Part shown: positions 1-8,100 of the stretch, piece by piece | Numbering within the stretch: position 1 is the stretch's first letter | Layout of the letters: the number at the start of each line of letters is the position of its first letter | Assembly: GCA_016293805.1 (NCBI GenBank) | Contig: JAEDDI010000038.1 | Coordinates: forward strand, 1-18,039 | Direction: 5' to 3' | DNA: 18,039 nt | Source: Bacillota bacterium | Lineage (GTDB): Bacteria; Bacillota; Clostridia; Peptostreptococcales; Anaerovoracaceae | Position numbers and translations under genes: made by a program | Notes under the pieces: generated by a model | Told to the model about the DNA's origin: nothing | What the model saw: only the letters and a program-made list of their open reading frames with translations | Databases searched by the model: none

Positions 1-36
1 AAACACAAGTCCGTTTTTAATGCTCAGTCTGTTCAT
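1..36 (-). CDS. 5' end of a gene cut by the window edge; possible amidohydrolase family
   Basis: Reading minus from ATG at 36, twelve codons give MNRLSIKNGLVF before the window ends. An AGGAGG ribosome binding site lies about nine bases upstream (plus-strand CCTCCT near 47-52), and a promoter-like pair sits at 73-101, so this is very likely a real start. The pattern of a short polar start followed by an I-K-N-G-hydrophobic strand is typical of the first beta strand of metal-dependent amidohydrolases (dihydropyrimidinase, hydantoinase, allantoinase, cytosine deaminase types). Twelve residues cannot prove a family. The call is inference, helped by the nitrilase-type amidase and symporter upstream on the same strand, which would fit breakdown of a ureido or cyclic amide compound. 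Confidence 0.45.
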   Translation of the reverse strand, partial: MNRLSIKNGLVF

Positions 37-72
37 TTAATATACCCTCCTGCCCCTGTAAATATTTTCCAC

Positions 73-101
73 ATTCTACCATGAAGGCATGTCATATACA
101 A
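73..101 (-). promoter_or_regulatory. Candidate sigma-70-type promoter for the gene at the left edge
   Basis: On the minus strand TTGTAT (96-101) and TAGAAT (73-78) are separated by exactly 17 bases, and the ATG at 36 follows about 37 bases later. The terminator at 279-304 lies between this promoter and the upstream amidase gene, so the edge gene probably has its own transcript. The rest of 102-278 shows no convincing ORF or structure. Confidence 0.45.
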
Positions 102-278
102 CAGATATCACGAAAATGGACAGTATTCTGTAAATTGCGACAGCTTCATACACGTATTATCTGCCGGTGTATTACTGCCATTATCTCCGGCATCTTCAAA
201 TATCATCCACCTTCAGCAGGTATATGCGGTATTTCCCTGTTTCCATGATTCGTTAATCCATGACTGACCGGCTTAACT

Positions 279-304
279 GAAAAAGAGCCGCATATGCAGC
301 TCTT
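279..304 (-). terminator. Intrinsic terminator downstream of the nitrilase-family gene
   Basis: On the minus strand AAGAGC and GCTCTT pair around a GCAT/ATGC core, followed directly by five T residues (280-284 on the plus strand are A). It lies just past the amidase stop codon at 315. Confidence 0.65.
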
Positions 305-314
305 CTTTCTTTCA

Positions 315-1181
315 TTAATAAGGTTTAGTAACTTCACCGTAAGCATCAGGTCTTCTGTCCTTGAAAAAAGTATAGTAAAGTTCTCTCTGTCTTAAAGTCT
401 CATCCAGGTCGATTTCAGCTGAAATGATGCCTTCTTCTCTCTTGTCAAGAGCAGCGATTTCATTTCCTCTGGGATCTATAATCTTGCTCCTTCCGAAGAA
501 ACTCAGCACGCCGCCGTCATCTCCGATTCTGTTTGCAGCAACAAGATGGAGAGTGTTGTCAAACGCTCTTGCGCGAGTTATAAGGTCCCAGTCAGCCTCA
601 TGCTTATTGATGCCGTCACTGATATCCCATTCTTCTTCATACGGATCTTCCCAGTTTGTACTTACAACTATAAGGTCGGCACCGTTAACCGCAAGACATC
701 TTGCGACTTCAGGGAATGCTGTATCCCAGCAGATCATGATACCGATTCTGCCGATCTCAGTATCAAATACCGGGCAGCCTGCTCCTGCTCTGCACCATCT
801 CTTCTCATCAGCAAAAGGATGAACCTTTCTGTATGTGCCAAGAGCCTGTCCCTTGCTGTCGATAAGAACAGCTGCATTGTATAATACATCTGTATGCACT
901 GAATCTCTTTCAGGAAGTCCGTAAACGATATGTACTCCGTATTCCTTTGCAAGAGCACTCATTTTATCAAGGCTCGGGCCGGATGGAAGTGTCTCTGCAA
1001 GTTCCTGGAACATTTCAGGAGTTCCTTCGTAGCCTGAAGTGATGAGCTCAGGGAATACGATAAGCTTTGTATCAGGGTTTTCCTTCATTGTATTTCTTAC
1101 GTTTTCTTCCATCTTGCTGATGTTGTATTCAAGCTCCCCTATCCTGGGTTCCATCTGAACACATGCTACTCTTATTTTCAT
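315..1181 (-). CDS. Carbon-nitrogen hydrolase (nitrilase superfamily amidase)
   Basis: A 288-aa cytoplasmic hydrolase of the nitrilase/cyanide hydratase superfamily, which cleaves non-peptide C-N bonds through a Glu-Lys-Cys triad. All three residues are visible: E45 in FPEL, K119 in TYRKVHPF, and C151 in GIMICWDTAFPE. The length is normal for an amidase or N-carbamoyl-amino-acid/putrescine amidohydrolase-like member. The start follows GGGAGG about 12 bases upstream and lies 18 bases after the stop of the 41-aa gene. Gene order (activator, symporter, small accessory protein, amidase) suggests that it acts on the compound the symporter imports. Beta-ureidopropionase, N-carbamoylputrescine amidase or an omega-amidase-like activity are all possible; the sequence alone does not choose. 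Family call is firm, substrate unknown. Confidence 0.92.
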   Translation of the reverse strand: MKIRVACVQMEPRIGELEYNISKMEENVRNTMKENPDTKLIVFPELITSGYEGTPEMFQELAETLPSGPSLDKMSALAKEYGVHIVYGLPERDSVHTDVLYNAAVLIDSKGQALGTYRKVHPFADEKRWCRAGAGCPVFDTEIGRIGIMICWDTAFPEVARCLAVNGADLIVVSTNWEDPYEEEWDISDGINKHEADWDLITRARAFDNTLHLVAANRIGDDGGVLSFFGRSKIIDPRGNEIAALDKREEGIISAEIDLDETLRQRELYYTFFKDRRPDAYGEVTKPY

Positions 1182-1199
1182 ATCTCTGTATTTCCTCCC

Positions 1200-1325
1200 C
1201 TATTTTTTCTTTCCGATCATTGATGCCAGTTCCTTGATTGCAGGTCCTGCGATAAGGATGAATCCAAGGCAGAACCAGCCGTAAGCGATTGCGTAGAATA
1301 TAGTTAATCCTGTCTGACTTAACAT
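1200..1325 (-). CDS. Symporter small accessory protein (41-aa single-pass membrane protein)
   Basis: This gene is short, but its signals are strong. ATG at 1325 is preceded by AAAGGAGG with suitable spacing, and 41 codons end at TAG (1200-1202). The product begins MLSQTGLTIFYAIAYGWFCL and has one hydrophobic segment (about residues 7-30) with Gly/Ala and aromatic residues, then a basic tail ending GKKK. It sits 14 bases after the stop of the sodium:solute symporter and 18 before the amidase start. That matches a known class of tiny proteins encoded next to SSS-family transporters and annotated as symporter small accessory protein. The likely role is binding, stabilising or completing the symporter in the membrane (inference from position and family). 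The basic C-terminus suggests a cytoplasmic tail. Confidence 0.8.
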   Translation of the reverse strand: MLSQTGLTIFYAIAYGWFCLGFILIAGPAIKELASMIGKKK

Positions 1326-1339
1326 TTCCTTGTCCTCCT

Positions 1340-2827
1340 TTATTTTACAACGTGATCAGGTTCATACTTGGCCAGCTTGTCAAAGTCAAACTGTCCCTTG
1401 CTTATAGCTGAACCGATTAATACGATAACGATAGGCACTGTTAATGCCAGGATATTTCCTACAAACCAGTTGATATCATCATTTGGAATCAGGAAGAATG
1501 CTGCAAGTCCTGCACCAAGTCCGCAGAATATGGATGTGATTGCAACAGGAGCAGTAGTCTTCTTGAAGTAAACACCTGCGATAAGTGAGCTTGTCGGCGC
1601 TGCAAACAGGATTCCGCTGAAGATATCAAGCATAAGAAGTGACTTGCCCTTGAGAAGAAGAGCAATAACTATAACAAGTATGCCTGCCGCAAATGTAATC
1701 TTGCGTCCGAAGCTCATCTGCTGTTTTTCTGTAGCTGTCTTGTTTACATACTTTTTGTAGAAGTCTGCTGTGAATAAAGCCTGAAGTCCTGAAAGGCATC
1801 CGCCGCCTGTTGTCATTCCTGCCATGAATACCATAAGAACGAACATTACAGCACCAAGTCCGCCGCCGTAGATCAGCTTCATGATGTATGGAGCGGCTTC
1901 TGATGTAAGTCCGATGTCTGTTCCAAGTGAAAGTGTAGCACCGCCGAAGATTCCTCCGCAGATCATTGGGATTGGAACCCATGCCACTACAGTACCGATG
2001 ATATATGCTTTAAGCAGTGACTTTGAGCTTGCTGTAGCGATTGCCTTTGAATAGTAGCCCTGGTCTAAAAGAACCTGTCCCATGGCAACTACTACTGCTG
2101 TAAGTCCGTATCTGAAGCCAGCAGCTGAGCCAAGTGAAAGTGCGCCTTCATTGTGATATGGATTGTCCGGATTTGTAACTACATCCACAAGTCCGTTGTA
2201 GATATTTTCCATACCCAGTGTCTTGAGAAGAACAGGCACAGTAACGAGCAGGATTACAGAAATGATAAAGAACTGAATTACGTCGTTGAAGATTGATCCT
2301 CTAAGACCTGCCTTTGCGATATATACTGTAACGATCAGGATTGGAACAGCTGCTCCGATTTCGTATGGAATTCCGAACATTGAATTGAATACGATACCGA
2401 TACCTACGCTCTGTTCAACAAGAACGTAAAGGATTACTGCAACACCAAAGAAGAAGAATATCTTTGATGCAGTTCTTCCGTAACGCTGCTCTACAAATTC
2501 TGTGAAAGTAGTTGCCTTCGGCATTTTCTTTCTCAGATGAAGAACAAGCGGAATCAGTACGAAGAACGGTACTGCATTACCCCATGCATAGTTGAGACCT
2601 CCTGAAATACCGAATGTCATGCCTGCTTCTGCAGATCCCATAAGTGTGGTTGTCCATACCCATGAAACCATTACGCTGGCTGCGATTAATGCTGATGGAA
2701 TTCCTCGCCCTGCTGCTACGAAGTCGTCTACGCCTTCTGCAGGGAATCTCTTTGATACGATGAATGAGATTCCGATAAATATGACTGCGAAGATTCCAAG
2801 AATAAGATAACCGTAATAATCACCCAT
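1340..2827 (-). CDS. Sodium:solute symporter family transporter (SSS)
   Basis: A 495-aa polytopic membrane protein of the sodium:solute symporter family (LeuT fold). Hydrophobic segments cover the chain (about 12-13 predicted). The family-typical stretch TFTEFVEQRYGRTASKIF follows the third hydrophobic segment, and AKAGLRGSIFNDVIQFF resembles the corresponding loop of urea/polyamine-type (DUR3-like) and related members. The start at 2827 has AAGGAGG eight bases upstream. It is the first gene of an operon with the 41-aa accessory protein and the amidase, and lies behind a -24/-12 promoter at 2900-2916 with activator sites further upstream, so expression probably needs RpoN and the adjacent activator. 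The substrate is not determinable; a nitrogen compound such as a ureide, amide or pyrimidine derivative would fit the amidase. Confidence 0.93.
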   Translation of the reverse strand: MGDYYGYLILGIFAVIFIGISFIVSKRFPAEGVDDFVAAGRGIPSALIAASVMVSWVWTTTLMGSAEAGMTFGISGGLNYAWGNAVPFFVLIPLVLHLRKKMPKATTFTEFVEQRYGRTASKIFFFFGVAVILYVLVEQSVGIGIVFNSMFGIPYEIGAAVPILIVTVYIAKAGLRGSIFNDVIQFFIISVILLVTVPVLLKTLGMENIYNGLVDVVTNPDNPYHNEGALSLGSAAGFRYGLTAVVVAMGQVLLDQGYYSKAIATASSKSLLKAYIIGTVVAWVPIPMICGGIFGGATLSLGTDIGLTSEAAPYIMKLIYGGGLGAVMFVLMVFMAGMTTGGGCLSGLQALFTADFYKKYVNKTATEKQQMSFGRKITFAAGILVIVIALLLKGKSLLMLDIFSGILFAAPTSSLIAGVYFKKTTAPVAITSIFCGLGAGLAAFFLIPNDDINWFVGNILALTVPIVIVLIGSAISKGQFDFDKLAKYEPDHVVK

Positions 2828-2899
2828 TTTTGTTTTCCTCCTTGTAACACATTTTTAGTTAGTAATGATAGCATAACGGTAAACGTCTGATTTACATAT

Positions 2900-2916
2900 C
2901 GCAAACATCGTGCCAA
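2900..2916 (-). promoter_or_regulatory. Sigma-54 (-24/-12) promoter of the symporter operon
   Basis: The minus strand reads TTGGCACGATGTTTGCG, matching the RpoN consensus (TTGGCACG, four bases, TTGC) at essentially every fixed position, with correct GG-to-GC spacing. Transcription would start near 2889, giving a leader of about 60 bases before the symporter ATG at 2827. A sigma-54-dependent activator gene lies immediately upstream. Confidence 0.88.
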
Positions 2917-2966
2917 ACAAAAACACCTCAAATCATGGGGCTTTTCAGCACTGATATTTCGCAATT

Positions 2967-2984
2967 TGTAAGGTTATCCGTACA
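2967..2984. promoter_or_regulatory. Candidate upstream activator site 1 (18-bp palindrome)
   Basis: TGTAAGGTTATCCGTACA is an imperfect dyad (TGTAAGG, four bases, CCGTACA) centred about 86 bases upstream of the inferred sigma-54 start. It is one of three copies. Confidence 0.7.
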
Positions 2985-3006
2985 CTTTTGCAAGAAGTAC
3001 ACAAAA

Positions 3007-3030
3007 GGAACGTTGAAATTTCAACATTCC
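3007..3030 (-). terminator. Dyad downstream of the activator gene, weak terminator or further operator
   Basis: A 24-bp near-perfect dyad (GGAA, one base, GTTGAAATTTCAAC, one base, TTCC) followed on the minus strand by TTTT (3003-3006). Its position about 58 bases after the activator stop fits a weak terminator. The loop would be very small or an AT bubble, and it lies between activator sites 1 and 2, so a protein-binding role is also possible. Confidence 0.4.
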
Positions 3031-3048
3031 TTGAAACAGTCGTGTATA

Positions 3049-3066
3049 TGTAAGGTTTTCCTTGCA
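3049..3066. promoter_or_regulatory. Candidate upstream activator site 2 (18-bp palindrome)
   Basis: TGTAAGGTTTTCCTTGCA, the second copy, centred about 168 bases upstream of the inferred start. It begins 20 bases from site 3, about two helical turns, as expected for neighbouring activator dimers on one DNA face. Confidence 0.7.
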
Positions 3067-3068
3067 GC

Positions 3069-3086
3069 TGTAAGGTTATCCTTACA
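3069..3086. promoter_or_regulatory. Candidate upstream activator site 3 (18-bp palindrome)
   Basis: TGTAAGGTTATCCTTACA is the best copy: TGTAAGG and CCTTACA are exact inverted repeats around TTAT. It ends one base before the stop codon of the activator gene (3088). Confidence 0.75.
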
Positions 3087-3087
3087 A

Positions 3088-4926
3088 TTATCTTATCCCC
3101 AGCTTGTTCAGTTTCTCGTAAAACGACGTCCTTGAGATTTTCAGCATCTTAGCCGCAAGGCTCCTGTTGCCTCCCGCCATTTCAAGCACCTTCCTTATAG
3201 CTGCTTCCTCTGCTCTGTTTCTTACTTCCTCAAGAGGAGCCTCAGATTCAAGGAAAAGATCGAGGTTTGCCGGACGAAGCTTCGCACCGAACACTCCCAG
3301 ATCATCAAACTGAAGAACATCTCCCCTGCAGTTTATCATGCCTCTTTCGAGTACATTAAACAGTTCTCTGACATTGCCGGGCCAGTCGTAACTGAAGAAC
3401 GCCTTCATCACATCATCCGACACGCCTTTAATATCCTTGAACAGCACTCTGCAAAGTCTCTTCATCTGAAGGTCTATGAGCATAGGAATATCCTCTCTGC
3501 GCTCTGCAAGAGGCGGCACGTGAATCTCTACGACATTGAGCCTGTAGTATAGGTCTTCTCTGAAAAGCCCCTCTTCTGCCATTTTAAGGAGATCCTTGTT
3601 TGTAGCAGCTATTACCCGGATGTCTATGTCCCTTGTCTTTCCGCCAACGGGCGTTATCTCCTTTTCCTGCAGCGCGCGAAGGAGCTTGGGCTGAACATGG
3701 TATGGAAGCTGATCCACCTCATCAAGAAACAGTGTGCCTCCGTCGGCTTCTTCGAAGTATCCCTTCTTGCCGCCGCGCTTCGCTCCTGTGAACGACCCTT
3801 CCTCGTATCCGAACAGTTCCGATTCAAAGAGCGAATCGGGTATTGCTGCGCAGTTTACAGACACTATGGATTTGTCTGCCCTGAGTGACAGGTTATGTAT
3901 CGAATGCGCTACAAGCTCCTTGCCCGAACCTGTCTTTCCTGTGATGAGGACCGTCGCGTTGTTTTCTGAGATATTTGCAATCTCTGTCCTGAGCTTCCGC
4001 ATCGCTTTGCTGTCCCCGATTATATTATTAATCGTATACTTGATGCTTCTGTTCTTTTTGCTTGAGTCGTACATGGACTCAAATGTATTCTCGAAGTTCA
4101 GGATGCCCACATCTGTGTATTCATCCACCTTTTCGAGGAAGGCTTTCAAGTCGCTTCTGCTTTCTATTATGGTGTATTCAATGGCTCCGGTTATCTTTCC
4201 TTCAGATATAACAGGTTCTATCCTCGTGATGTTAAGGCTTCCGTGATGTGAATAGAATTCTGCCTGAATCACTCTGCCTGTTTCCAGGACTTCCTTTATC
4301 CTGGACACCGGATACACATCCGTTATATCCATTCCGCATGCATCGGAAACAGGTGTATCTATATCAGGAGAAAGATACCTTATGCGTCCTTTCTCATCGG
4401 TTATTATGAGTCTCACAAAGGTGTCAAATATGCTTCTGCAGTCTTCGGTCGACAGGTCGAAATTATGGTATTCCATCCTCTGCCCGGAATCATCAGAATC
4501 AAGATATAGTGATTCAAAACCGTCATGCCCGCCTTCCACATATTTTCCTGCCATATCAACAAACTTTCTGAGTTTGTTTCCGTCCGTGAAAAGGTCGTAA
4601 TCTATCGCCCCGACAAGCTCACCGTCCCTGTATACGGGTTCTATTCGGGCGACATTTGTCACGTTCGACGAGAAGTAGAATGCTGTCTTCATCGGTCTTC
4701 CCGTCTCAAGGGCGTTTGTCACCTTCGATACGTAGTGCACATCGGATATATGTCTTCCTATTACGTCATCCGGCACAGGCTTCTTGTTGTATGCCTCTAT
4801 CATGAAGTACATATCCGGCGACAGATACCTTATATACCCCTTGCTATCGATTACAACAAGGTTGTCAAATGTATCCAGTACCTGCCTGCACTCCATTAGT
4901 GTCATGCTGAAATTGCTGTTTTCCAT
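3088..4926 (-). CDS. Sigma-54-dependent transcriptional activator with two PAS-like domains
   Basis: A bacterial enhancer-binding protein. With the first in-frame ATG (4938) it has 616 residues. I prefer ATG at 4926 (MENSNF, 612 aa) because GGAGGT lies four bases upstream of it, while 4938 has no ribosome site. In 616 numbering, two related PAS-like units span about 13-116 and 163-256; both carry IRYLSPD and an RIEPV...GAI(D/E)Y strand, indicating internal duplication. The AAA+ domain follows: Walker A GKTGSGKE (334-341), the sigma-54 contact loop as GSFTGA (381-386, usually GAFTGA), Walker B GTLFLDEVDQ (401-410), and an FREDLYYRLNV region (459-469). A Fis-type helix-turn-helix is at 585-613. 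There is no receiver domain, so it probably senses a ligand through the PAS units. It likely binds the three palindromes downstream and drives the symporter operon. Confidence 0.93.
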   Translation of the reverse strand: MENSNFSMTLMECRQVLDTFDNLVVIDSKGYIRYLSPDMYFMIEAYNKKPVPDDVIGRHISDVHYVSKVTNALETGRPMKTAFYFSSNVTNVARIEPVYRDGELVGAIDYDLFTDGNKLRKFVDMAGKYVEGGHDGFESLYLDSDDSGQRMEYHNFDLSTEDCRSIFDTFVRLIITDEKGRIRYLSPDIDTPVSDACGMDITDVYPVSRIKEVLETGRVIQAEFYSHHGSLNITRIEPVISEGKITGAIEYTIIESRSDLKAFLEKVDEYTDVGILNFENTFESMYDSSKKNRSIKYTINNIIGDSKAMRKLRTEIANISENNATVLITGKTGSGKELVAHSIHNLSLRADKSIVSVNCAAIPDSLFESELFGYEEGSFTGAKRGGKKGYFEEADGGTLFLDEVDQLPYHVQPKLLRALQEKEITPVGGKTRDIDIRVIAATNKDLLKMAEEGLFREDLYYRLNVVEIHVPPLAERREDIPMLIDLQMKRLCRVLFKDIKGVSDDVMKAFFSYDWPGNVRELFNVLERGMINCRGDVLQFDDLGVFGAKLRPANLDLFLESEAPLEEVRNRAEEAAIRKVLEMAGGNRSLAAKMLKISRTSFYEKLNKLGIR

Positions 4927-4958
4927 GGACACCTCCATCTGAGAATTATCTACCCGTC

Positions 4959-4986
4959 ATTATATACCAAAAACAGGATTTGTACA
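4959..4986 (-). promoter_or_regulatory. Candidate sigma-70-type promoter of the activator gene
   Basis: On the minus strand TGTACA (4981-4986) and a perfect TATAAT (4959-4964) are 16 bases apart, 33 bases before the preferred ATG at 4926. The -35 hexamer is half of the 14-bp palindrome TGTACATATGTACA (4981-4994), which is flanked by ACAGG (4973-4977) and CCTGT (5000-5004), so repression or autoregulation at this site is plausible. Confidence 0.55.
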
Positions 4987-5070
4987 TATGTACATAAAAC
5001 CTGTATTCGCATATTTTGCATTTATCTCGGTAAACAGTATCTGCATGGCTGCAGGCTTCATATATATAAT

Positions 5071-5105
5071 TATTCACTCCGGCAAAGTGGTCGCCGGAGT
5101 GAATA
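5071..5105 (-). terminator. Stem-loop downstream of nifJ, likely terminator
   Basis: A perfect 13-bp stem (TATTCACTCCGGC with its complement at 5093-5105) and nine-base loop start 40 bases past the nifJ stop. On the minus strand it is followed by an A/T-rich run without a clean T tract, so termination may be incomplete or helped by other factors. Confidence 0.6.
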
Positions 5106-5144
5106 CTAATAATATATGCTATATGTAAGGAGTTATTATGTCCG

Positions 5145-8100
5145 TTATTTATACATGTCGATGAGCTTTTCAAGATGCTCGTATCTTTCCTTTGCAGCCT
5201 TTTCTGACTTGGCAAACAGTTCTTCCGCTCTTTCCGGGAACGGCTTGATAAGTCTTGTGTAACGAGCTTCGTTTCTAAGGAAGTCCTGATATGTTCCATC
5301 TCCTGCCTTCGAAGTAAGAGTGAACGGATTTTCACCCTTTTCCTTCTTTGAAGGATCGAATGAGAACAGATTCCAGTATCCCGAGTTAACAGCGAACTTC
5401 ATTTCTTCCTGGCAGTGGTTCATTCCGCCCTTTGCGATTCCGTGAAGTTCACATGGAGCATAGCAGATGATGAGCGACGGTCCATCATAACGCTCTGCTT
5501 CTGCGATACACTTGATTGCCTGATTCATGTTTGCACCAAGAGCAATCTGAGCAACGTATACGTATCCGTAGCTCATAGCGATTTCTGAAAGTGACTTTTT
5601 CTTTACTTCCTTTCCTGCTGCTGCAAACTGGCAAACTTCTCCGATGTTAGATGCCTTTGAAGCCTGTCCGCCTGTATTTGAGTACATCTCTGTATCGAAT
5701 ACCATTACATTTACGTTCTCGCCTGATGCAAGTACATGGTCAAGTCCGCCGTAACCGATATCGTATGCCCATCCGTCACCGCCGAAGATCCATACTGACT
5801 TCTTTGCAAGATACTGTTTCATTGAAAGAACTTCTGCTGCAAGATCGTTTCCTTCGATCTTTTCGATTTCAGCTATAAGCGCCTTTGCTGCAGGAGCATT
5901 CTTCTTTGTATCTTCCTTTGTTGCCATGAATTCGTCAAAAGCAGCCTTAAGTTCAGGAGTTCCGTCTTCTGCCAGCTTTGCTGCCTTTTCGATGGTATGA
6001 TCTCTTAATACCTTCTGGCCAAGTTCCATTCCATAGCCGTGTTCAGCATTGTCTTCAAACAATGAGTTTGACCATGCAGGACCCTGCTTTGAATCCTTGT
6101 TTACTGTGTATGGACAAGTAGCTGCAGGATTTCCCCATATTGATGAACAACCTGTAGCGTTTGAGATATACATGTTTTCTCCAAACAGCTGTGTAACAAG
6201 TCTTGCATATGATGTTTCAGCACATCCTGCACATGATCCCGAGAACTCAAGAAGCGGCTGGTTGAACTGTGAACCCTTGACTGATACATCGTTGAATCCT
6301 GCATCCTTTTTTGATACATTTGCAACAAGGTAATCAAATACCTTCTGTTCTTCAGCCTGCGATTCCTGAGGAACCATTTCAATTGCCTTTGTAGGACATA
6401 CAGTGATACATTCTCCGCATCCCATGCAGTCAAGAGGCGATACAGTCATAGTATATTTAAATTCACGAGCCTTAGGCTTCATCTCTGCAACCTTGATATT
6501 TGAAGGTGCAGCTTTCACTTCATCTTCTGTTAATAAGAACGGTCTGATAGTGGCATGTGAACATACGAATGCACACTGGTTGCACTGGATACACTTCTCA
6601 GCATCCCATGCAGGTACTGTTACAGCAGTTCCTCTCTTTTCGTAAGCTGATGCTCCGAGTTCAAACTGTCCGTCAACGTGGTCTGAGAAAGCTGACACAG
6701 GAAGGCTGTATCCGTCCATCTTTCCAACAGGATCAAGGATGTTTGTAACCATCTTGACTGTCTTAGGAAGACCCTGCTTTTCAGGAGCAGGTGCATCTGC
6801 CTGAGGATTCTTCCATGACTGCGGTATTTCAACTTTGTGAAGTGCATCAAGACCTGCGTCTATTGCCTTGTAGTTCATTTCTACAACAGCTTCACCCTTC
6901 TTTGAGTATGACTTCTTGGCAGCTTCCTTCATATATCCAACCGCTTCATCAATAGGCATTACCTTTGCCAGCTTGAAGAATGCTGACTGAAGAATTGTAT
7001 TTGTTCTCTTGCCCATTCCGATTTCGATAGCCTTGTCAACAGCGTTGATTGTGTAAAGCTGAATATCGTTTTCTGCAATGTATTTCTTTGCCTCTGCCGG
7101 CATATGTCTATCAAGTTCCTCGTCGCTCCACTGACAGTTGATCATAAATACTCCGCCCGGCTTAACATCCTGAACCATCTTGTATCCCTTGATTACATAT
7201 GACTGGTTGTGACATGCAACGAAGTCAGCCTGGTTGATGTAATACGGACTTCTGATCGGATTGTCCCCGAAACGAAGATGTGAAATAGTGATTCCGCCTG
7301 TCTTCTTTGAGTCATACTGGAAGTATGCCTGGATATACTTGTCTGTATGGTCTCCAATAATCTTTGTTGAATTTTTGTTTGCTCCTACTGTACCGTCTCC
7401 GCCGATACCCCAGAACTTGCATTCTACTGTTCCCTTTGCCGAAGTGATAGGAGCAGGTTTGATTTCCGGTAATGAAAGGTTTGTGACATCGTCAACAATA
7501 CCGATTGTGAATCTCTTCTTAGGCTCGTCTGCTTCAAGTTCTTTATATACTGCAAATACACTTGAAGGAGGTGTATCCTTTGAGCCAAGTCCGTAACGGC
7601 CGCCGATTAATGTGATGTCGTCAAGACCTGCTTCACGAAGAGTTGCTGCAACGTCAAGATAAAGAGGTTCTCCAAGTGAACCAGGTTCCTTTGTTCTGTC
7701 GAGTACAGCAATCTTCTTTGCTGTCTCAGGAATAACCTTAAGGATAGCATCTGACTTCCATGGTCTGTAAAGTCTGACCTTAATTAAACCTACCTTCTCA
7801 CCCTTAGCTGTAAGGTAATCGATTACTTCTTCGATTACGTCGTTGATTGAACCCATAGCAATGATAATTCTCTCTGCATCAGGTGCACCGTAGTAGTTGA
7901 ACAGGCCGTAGTCGGTTCCGAGTTTCTCGTTTACCATTGCCATATACTTCTCAACCACTTCCGGAAGCGCATCGTATGTGCTGTTGCATGATTCTCTGTG
8001 CTGGAAGAAGATGTCGTCATTTTCATGCGATCCTCTTGCTGAAGGGTTTTCAGGGTTAAGTGCGTGTGCACGGAACTCTGCAACCTTATCCATAGGACAC

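Noticed and set aside
424..884. Plus-strand ORFs opposite the amidase gene
   Set aside because: They overlap a gene with a clear catalytic triad, have no ribosome site or recognisable domain, and look like antisense shadows.
5137..5163. Short plus-strand ORF after AAGGAG near the nifJ stop (MSVIYTCR)
   Set aside because: Eight codons overlapping the nifJ end; most likely chance.
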